In this document: piece after piece, positions 57,643 through 64,000 of the stretch | Layout of the letters: every line of letters starts with the position of its first letter | Numbering within the stretch: the first letter of the stretch is position 1 | Assembly: GCA_009792885.1 (NCBI GenBank) | Contig: WMCF01000088.1 | Span: 1,601,556-1,665,555 of the forward strand | From: Eremophila alpestris peregrina | Lineage: Eukaryota > Chordata > Aves > Passeriformes > Alaudidae | Direction: 5' to 3' | Length of the DNA: 64,000 nucleotides | Position numbers and translations under genes: made by a program | The notes under the pieces: model-generated | Told to the model about the DNA's origin: nothing | Databases searched by the model: none | The model's input: only the letters and a program-made list of their open reading frames with translations

Positions 57643-58255
57643 CGGTTACTTTTAATCCTTTTAATTAGGCGGTGTTTGGGTTACGTGATAATTGCTAATG
57701 TAACGCCAGGAAGGTTTCTGTGGGCGATCTTGGGGAAATACCTTTTGCATGTCACAAGTGGCTTGTGCTCGAAGCCGTAATGAGGCGCCTCTCGCTGTGT
57801 GCTTTAGTGCTGACTAATTACCCGTGCTACAGCAGGGACATTAAAGCACCTGTCCCACCTCCCCGCTCCGAGCCGCCTCTCTCCCATCAGTGATGCTGAA
57901 GTGAGGAGGGTCTGAGGGCTGGCGAGCATCTTGTCAGGGTATTTTCAATATTGTGCAGGCAGCGAGGGCTGCAATCCCATCCCCATCGGATTTCCCAGGC
58001 GGGGGCTGCAGGAGCGCGCTCCCCTGTGCACGCACAGCCTCGGTGTGTTTGCTCAGTGTTAATTAAAGCGCGTTTAAGCTGAGTGCCGGCGCTGTTCGGG
58101 GGCCCTCTGGGGAAGGGAGAGGCGGGCAGGGAGGCGGAGGGCTGCGGCTGTCGGGAGCTGCCGAGGGAGCACGGCCACCAGGGCAGTGCTGTGTGCCAGC
58201 TGAGCACCCCTGGGGACCGCTGCTGGGGGAAAGAGCCCCGTGTGTCCCTGCTTCG
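57643..58255. promoter_or_regulatory. CpG-island-like segment
   Basis: I count 35 CpGs in about 613 bases, 21 of them in the last 300, against roughly one per 100 bases in the flanks. The left third is AT-rich with TTTTAATCCTTTTAATTAGG, GGTTACGTGATAATTGC and CTGACTAATTACCC. The right part is GC-rich with GAGCGCGCTC, TTAATTAAAGCGCG and GCCGGCGC. Such a mix is typical of islands at developmental promoters or enhancers. A 228-codon minus-strand frame (57,887-58,573) overlaps but is low in complexity (S, P, R) and is explained by GC content. No TATA box or initiator was evident, so a promoter cannot be shown. Confidence 0.5.
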
Positions 58256-60259
58256 GGAGCTGGGAGGTGATTCTTCCAGCAGATGTGACTGGCATCCCCT
58301 GCCAAACTGATTTTTGGTGGAGGTGCTAAAGACCAGGCCAAGTGCCTGGTTCCCGTGTGCTCCCCTGGTGCTTGGGAGTTTGTGCTCCGTCATTTTCCCT
58401 CCACTCCTTCCCTTGGCATTGGGAAAATAATCCAAATCCTTCTCACTGCTGTGGAGATTTGCAGCCCTTTGCCCTGGTAGGGAGCCAGGATACACAGTGA
58501 TAGAGGGAAGCAGGCTGTCCCTGCTGCTGCACTGGAGTTGAGGAGATTGAGGGCTGGAAAGCAGGGAGAGCAATATTTGGACACTCTCAGTCCTTCAGCT
58601 GGCCACTTGGAAGAACATGTGGCCTTGCATTACTGTCATTTATCTGCAGGCTTCTTATTCTTAGAAGGTACTGGTGATGGTCTGTACTTGGGTGCTGTAG
58701 GGGAGAGTTTTGGCTCACGTCATTATGAGTTAATAAAAAACTTAATTTTGGGTGTTGCACTCCGGTGCCTGACTAGTGCAGGAAGAGTCTGTAATGTTCT
58801 TCAGCGGAGAGGAGGATTCCTCTGTGTGATGTTTCTGGGAAAAACTGTTTGCATGGACTCACTTGCACTCTGGAGTTGGTTCCCTTGGGGAGGAAGTGTA
58901 GGTCAGCTGGAAAAGGGATGCTGGAGATATTTCTTTTGTACTGGGAGGCCCAGTAAGGAGCTCAGAATGGAAGCCTGGTAAAAGGAGAAGGCTCTGCTAG
59001 TGCTAAGATGGAGGGCAGAGGAGACCAGTGTTGTATTTCAGAGCTATTTTGAAACAACAGAATCAGAAAATTATTTTGTTGTCTCAAAATGCGGCCTTAC
59101 CTGAGCTAAGCCAGGTGCTGGGAGCAGAGACCACTCAAATCTTCCTTAGATAATAGCTGCCAATTGCTTGTTTGGGTTATGTACTTCACTGGGAAGTGGC
59201 TTCAGCAAATGCTGAAGATGTTTTGCTAAACTCAGTTATTTTTTGCATCGGGTATGAAAATCCCACAGCCTTCCTGAGCTACCCTGCTGCGTAAATGGCT
59301 GTAAAAAAATACTTTAATTTTAAATGTTTTCCTATCACCACATGCCTGCTGGTCATTTGCCAGTTTGACCACTGGAGCCACAAGCATCTCCTCAGAGCCA
59401 TCCTGATGGGGGTGGTGGTCAGTAGCGTGGTGCCACGTGTCACCCCCTTGTCACCTCCATCCCTCGGCTTCCCCACCAGCTCGGAGGCTTATCTGCTGCC
59501 TCCTTGTCAGAGTGAGCGCTTCCAGATTCACAGCAAGACCTCAAGGAGAGACAGATGACAGAGCAGATGGTAGATGACTAATTTGGCAAAGTTAGATGAG
59601 TGGAAATTGTTTGCTTTAATTGCTTGTCAAGTCCAGTACCTACATTATAGTTAAGAAGCGACTATTTACCCTCAAATAGAACAAAATGAGGAAAAGAGGG
59701 GGGTGTGTGTTTGTGAAGAGTAGGGAGAAAAAGTGCAGAAGTACACAGAGAAAAAATTTGGTACCAAGGCTTGAGCCAGAAGAACCATTGGTAAAACTTC
59801 TTGTATTAATGTCTGCCTTTTTTTAGTGGTAGCTGTGTGATATGGGTCCTGCACAACATTATTCCTATTTTTTTCCTTTCCGGTTGCTGTGCCATGATAA
59901 AAATGTGGCATTACTAAAAGAGAAACAATACTGGCATAAATAATGGTATGAAACAAGCTGGTGGTGATGGCTTGACATGGTCAGCACAAGTGAAAATCCT
60001 TGAAATGTCGCTGTATAAATCCAGTCAGCATTTTGATGGTGTTTTTTGGTTGGTATGAACAGGAAGGCACATCATTAAAACAAGCTGTGAGCCATCCAGC
60101 AAAGGGATTTTGGAGAGTTTGGCACGAGGAGAGGGCTCCATCAGCTCGGAAAAGTGTTATCACACGTGGCTAATCCTTCTTGATGGAGTCACAATCGCTG
60201 TCAGTCTCTGCTGTGCCCAGCTGTTTCTGTTCATAAAACTGGGAATGAGCTTCCGTTTG
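58256..60259. other. Non-coding DNA, no gene seen
   Basis: CpG density falls back to background. A 147-codon plus-strand frame (58,538-58,981) has no recognised domain. If the island at 57.6-58.3 kb is a promoter, a first exon could begin here or to its left, but I could not identify one. Confidence 0.5.
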
Positions 60260-60315
60260 TAGGTGGAATAGGATCAGCCTCTCTTGGAGGATAGGTGGAA
60301 TAGGATCAGCCTCTC
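60260..60315 (+). repeat. Perfect direct repeat, 24 bp, 32-bp period
   Basis: A 24-bp segment starting TAGGTGGAATAGGATCAGCC occurs at 60,260-60,283 and again at 60,292-60,315 without mismatch, separated by TTGGAGGA. It looks like a recent local duplication. GGTGGAATAGG has no obvious factor match. Confidence 0.93.
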
Positions 60316-60889
60316 CTTGCAACTTTTCTGGAAGTGCTGCAAAGCTTTTGCAAAGGCACATGAGATGATATTGGAGCTTTTAATGACGAAATTTCAGGAA
60401 ATGAATGCTTTTGGTACTGTCCAACCCAGGGGCCACTTCTCCACGCTGTGGAGAAGAAATGCTGTAGGGGAGGTGTTTGTACTGCCTGTGCTGTGTCCCC
60501 ACATCCCAGTGACACCCTGATGGGCTGGGCAGCAGCAGCTGGGGGCCATGCTGAGCTCCTCTTGTGGCCATGTGGCTGTCCAGGGGTTGATTGCATGCAA
60601 CTGGATTCAAATGGGATGATAATTTCCTAGTGTAGAGCAGACCTTGCGGAAGGAAAACACTTGTGCCAGCTGAGCTTTTAATTAGGAGTACAGAGAAAAT
60701 TATGCTCTCCTTCATTACAGCCTCCCACCTAGGGAAAGAAAGCCTCCAATTCTGAAGCACTCTCCCCAATCACTGGGTTTACAGGAAAATGGCTGCTGAC
60801 CTCCAGGAGCGTTTTGCCTTCTCACGGGAAACATCTGCAAGTCTGTGAGTGCAGACAGCCCTCACTTCATCAGGACGTGCTTAATTGCA
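60316..60889. other. Non-coding DNA, nothing distinctive
   Basis: Open frames of 96-129 codons exist on the minus strand (60,306-60,769) in overlapping frames, with no domain. No repeat or motif cluster was seen. Confidence 0.5.
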
Positions 60890-61200
60890 AGAAAATGCAG
60901 CTCATTCAAGGAGAACTGTAAAATAATAATGAAAGCATTATAAAAGTGTGTTTCCCCTTCCCGTGTGCCTACGTGACAGGGTGCCCAGGCTGTTTGCTGG
61001 GAGCATGGAGCACAAAGAAGTGAATGGGGACTGCTGGTAATTAGATGTTCCTTAAGGGGCTCCAGTGTTCCCCCATTTGGGGGTCTTAACAAATTGCCAC
61101 GAGTGTTTGCAATTATTAATAAACAGCTCTGTTAGCTGCCTTTCAAGGAACCCTGATAATGGTGCTGTCTGTAAAAATGCAGCTAATTAAGTAAATAAGT
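60890..61200. promoter_or_regulatory. Candidate conserved noncoding block with small hairpin
   Basis: The block has GTGCTTAATTGCAAG, AAAATAATAATGAAAGC, CCTACGTGACAGG, GGTAATTAGATG, GCAATTATTAATAAAC and CAGCTAATTAAGTAAATAAG. A 14-base inverted repeat CCCCCATTTGGGGG-like hairpin (CCCCCA, TT, TGGGGG) lies at 61,070-61,083. The density of TAATTA-type cores is high. It may form one regulatory region with 61,640-62,040. Confidence 0.32.
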
Positions 61201-61639
61201 GGGAAGTACTGGAGAAGAATGCCTTAGGAGGAGATGGGTGGCTGTTGTTGGGCTCATCTTTTCTGGGGTGAAGGAACGTGTGATTGTCCTTCTCATAAAA
61301 ACATTCCTCAAACCAGTGAGTACAGGAATTTAGGCCTCCCTTTGTGTTTTTGGCCCACTTGACAAACTGGTTGAGGAAGGGAGGTTGTGCTGCCTTCAGG
61401 CAGAGGCTGGTGCAGGGCAAATGCTCCACTCTCCTGCATCCTTGCCAAAGAGAGAGTAATAAATGCTTTATGATTCAGAGGGAAATACAGTCAGATGCTT
61501 GAGATAACTCCCTTGGAGTTAGCGATGAGGATGCCTCATCACTGCCTCTCTGAGTGTGCTTTGGGAGAGAAGTGGGATTTCAGGTGGGGGTGACCGTGGG
61601 GGAGATAATGGATTCCACTCTTCAGTGCTCCAGGTGCAG
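61201..61639. other. Non-coding spacer between candidate blocks
   Basis: This stretch has background composition. A minus-strand 80-codon frame (61,187-61,429) is without domain. No repeats were noticed. Confidence 0.5.
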
Positions 61640-62040
61640 GCTGATCTGGAAAGGGGTTGAATAAGACATAAAACAAGTCAATCTCCTTCAAAAAGTTGAG
61701 CTGGGAGGATTATAAAATCCATTAGTATTAGAAGAAGCAGAACTAGATGGAGGCAAGTGTGATTTCTTAATTTAACATATAGATTTATCATCAACAGAGC
61801 AGAGCAAAATAATGGGCTAAAAAGCAGAACCTAATGGACATTTTTAAATGTCTCCATTATTTGCCACCTTTAAGTGAGCATTTGAGTGATTTGGCTGTTT
61901 TATGAAAAAATGTCAATGGGAAATTAATTTCCAAGTCAGGTGCATGATTATTGATGAAAAACATAAGCCCATTTCAATACAGACGATTATTACTGTCGTA
62001 ATTGGGGCCATTAGGAGCTGAAACCCTGTCACTTCAGGTA
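61640..62040. promoter_or_regulatory. Homeodomain-site-rich candidate enhancer
   Basis: About 400 AT-rich bases carry TAAT/ATTA cores at short intervals: CCATTAGTATTAG, TTCTTAATTTAACATATAG, AAAATAATGGGC, CTCCATTATTTGCC, GATTATTGATG, GATTATTACTGTCGTAATTGG and GGGCCATTAGG. A perfect 14-bp palindrome GGAAATTAATTTCC lies at 61,919-61,932, a typical target for homeodomain dimers. It has no homopolymers or tandem repeats. This is the strongest motif-dense block of the window; conservation and activity are untested. Confidence 0.4.
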
Positions 62041-64000
62041 GCTGGTAATAAGTAAACATCTGAATGTGAAGTGTGAATGTGTGAGTAGTGCCTGAAATCC
62101 ACTTTTGTGATGGCCAAGCAGTGCTCTGCCCCAGCACCCACCCAAAATCCCCCGTGGCTGGGGTGCAGGTTGGGAAGTGGCCACTGGCTTGTTGCCATCT
62201 CTGCTGGTTTGGGAATTCCCAGGTGGAAGAGACATGTCCTTGAGCTTTGGGATGACCTCTGCACATGAACACTCTGTGAGGATTGTTGTCAGACCATGCA
62301 AAGAGCAGCTATGGCCATGTTTGGGTGCAGAGATGGGTTTGAGGGGTTGGTGGCGTGTCAGTAAATCAGGTCAGACTGGAGCTTCCCCCAACAACTTAGG
62401 AAAAATGTAAGGGAAGTCTGATCTTCCTGGGTGTGCACTGAAAGGGCACTGGAGGGTTTCCAGTGGAGATGCTCCTGTAAGAGCTCCCGTGAGCAAGGAG
62501 CAGTGTGTGACCAGAGATACTCACTACTGAGAGCAGCCTCAGACTGGAGGCACAGCTAAAGCTGCTCCTCTTTGCCCTGAGTCAGAGTCAGGGAGTGAGT
62601 ATTTTTTATTAACCAGCAGAGGTTCTGCTGCAGGAACAGTTAAAGCTCACAATCTTGATTTTTGTTTTGCTGCTCATGCATTTCTGGGGCTGTATTGAAC
62701 AACACATCTAACAGTGTACAACGAGGTGCTTTGAAGAGGGTTCACGAAATCCAGATTATGGTGGTTTTGCATGGCCTGACAAGGAAATGCACTTTGTTGT
62801 GTTTGTGCCTGTATGCAGCTGGAACATCCTGCAAGTGTGTATTGTTTTGGCAATTAATTTTAAAGAGCTGCTACAAGACATTGAACCCTGTTGCTGTTTC
62901 ACGAGAGGAGCAGGAGGTGAGTGGGGTATGTTCCTGCTCTGTGTTGAGCTCAGGGACAGAGGGAATTCAGTGTGACTCCTGCTCAGCTCCCACTTCCCAC
63001 TTTAGGGTTACTTTAGTGCCTTTTAACTGCCTTGGCAAATCAGACCCAGAACCATTATTTCTGCCCTGGAGCAGCTGGGAATTGCCTCATATGGCTCAAA
63101 ATGGGGCATAAAACTTGCAAAGTCCCAGTTCACAGCCTGCTTTCTGGCCTGTGTCCCTCCCAGCTTTGGCTCCCTGGGCCAACTGGAGCACCTTGGTGAT
63201 TGTCCATGGCAGCAGCGTTGCTCTCTCAATGCCTTTTGACCCTCTTAGTTGTTATTTGCCTTGGAAAGCCTGCCAAGAGCATATCTTATCTCTGTGTTTT
63301 AAAGGATTCACTGGGAAGGATGGGAGGCACTGTCCCAGCCCTTCCTCCTGCAAGTGAAGGGCCCAACCTGCTTCTCTTAAACACTGGCATTGTTTCCTCT
63401 TTTGTATTTTGACTGTGACATAATCCTTAGGTGCATCAAAAGCGTAGATTGCAAAGCTGAGACAGAGAGATTAATGACCTGTTGTAATAATGGATTATTA
63501 ATGATGCATAATTGCACCCACAGTTTGCTTTGTGTTGTGCAGGTCAGAGCTCTCTCCTGCTCTGAGTTCTGTTTCTGCATCAACTTGCAATGCTGGCTGG
63601 GTACCAGTGGGGAAAAAAATGTGCACTTCTGCACCCCTCAATTGATGTAGGATGGTCACTTTTGATGTGGGACTTGACTTGGAGCAATCTGTGACCAGTT
63701 TTTTATTGAAGGAAACTTGTTAAGATGGACATGAAGTGCTTGGAAGTGCTATGAGATAAATTTAAAGGATCAGCATGATTTATTCTAAATCAACTTTAAA
63801 GAGTTTGTTTTTTTTTTTTTTAATCCAAAAGAATTGATTACTAGCCATATCAAAAACTGGGAGTAGTTAGTGCAGTGGTTTGGCTGTACACAATTAATCT
63901 CAGTCCAGTGAAACTCTCAGCCCTGGTTCACATCTGGGCTGGCTTCACCCCTGCTGAATCCCCTTGCAAGAGCAGGCTCCAGGTGTTCCTCCTGCCTCCT
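62041..64000. other. Non-coding DNA to window end
   Basis: No gene or dispersed repeat was recognised. Plus-strand frames of 149 codons (62,662-63,111) and shorter ones lack domains. T14 lies at 63,808-63,821. An AT-rich stretch around 63,420-63,520 (GGATTATTAATGATGCATAATTGC near 63,491) might be a further small regulatory element, but it is short. Confidence 0.52.

Noticed and set aside
57887..58573. 228-codon minus-strand open frame, longest in the window
   Set aside because: It lies in the CpG-rich segment where stop codons are rare. The product is low-complexity S/P/R-rich without a domain, and overlapping frames are open as well.

Overview
The window looks like ordinary nuclear DNA of a vertebrate, most likely a bird and probably a passerine. 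The base composition is moderately AT-rich with CpG depletion and short islands of retained CpG. Dispersed repeats are very sparse and I see no mammalian-type SINEs or LINEs. The only clear transposable elements are two near-identical LTR-like units of about 525 bp. The species call is inference; no gene in the window fixes it.

No protein-coding gene, tRNA or rRNA could be supported. Open frames are short (longest 228 codons, in the GC-rich part near 58 kb), overlap one another on both strands, encode no recognisable domain and behave like chance frames. The window is best read as an intergenic desert or the inside of a very long intron.

Layout. 1-5.1 kb is featureless single-copy DNA. At 5,154 a 51-bp-period minisatellite runs into a 268-base assembly gap (5,253-5,520). 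5.5-15.2 kb is mostly unremarkable, with candidate regulatory blocks near 6.05, 7.7 and 13.6 kb. LTR copy A lies at 15,247-15,770. From 19.5 to 22.5 kb there is a dense cluster of candidate conserved noncoding blocks, including a CpG-retaining one at 21.06-21.30 kb. 22.5-31.5 kb is quiet. Further candidate blocks lie at 31.5-34.6 kb. LTR copy B is at 37,729-38,256, in the same orientation as A and about 97 % identical to it. Candidate blocks follow at 39.3-40.5 and 43.4 kb. A GT-rich tract and an AT-rich tract occupy 48.0-49.3 kb. 53.3-54.6 kb holds a long candidate block and a possible noncoding exon. A CpG-island-like segment spans 57.64-58.26 kb, and AT-rich homeodomain-site-rich blocks lie at 60.9-62.0 kb.

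How it may work together. The many AT-rich segments with clustered TAATTA-, octamer- and CAATAAA-type cores, together with the CpG-retaining blocks, resemble the long-range enhancer landscape around a developmental regulator. No cross-species alignment was possible here, so every conserved-noncoding call is an inference from composition and motif density. I found no clear new biological system; the best leads are the CpG-island-like segment, the homeodomain-rich block at 61.6-62.0 kb, the 20-22.5 kb cluster and the young LTR pair.
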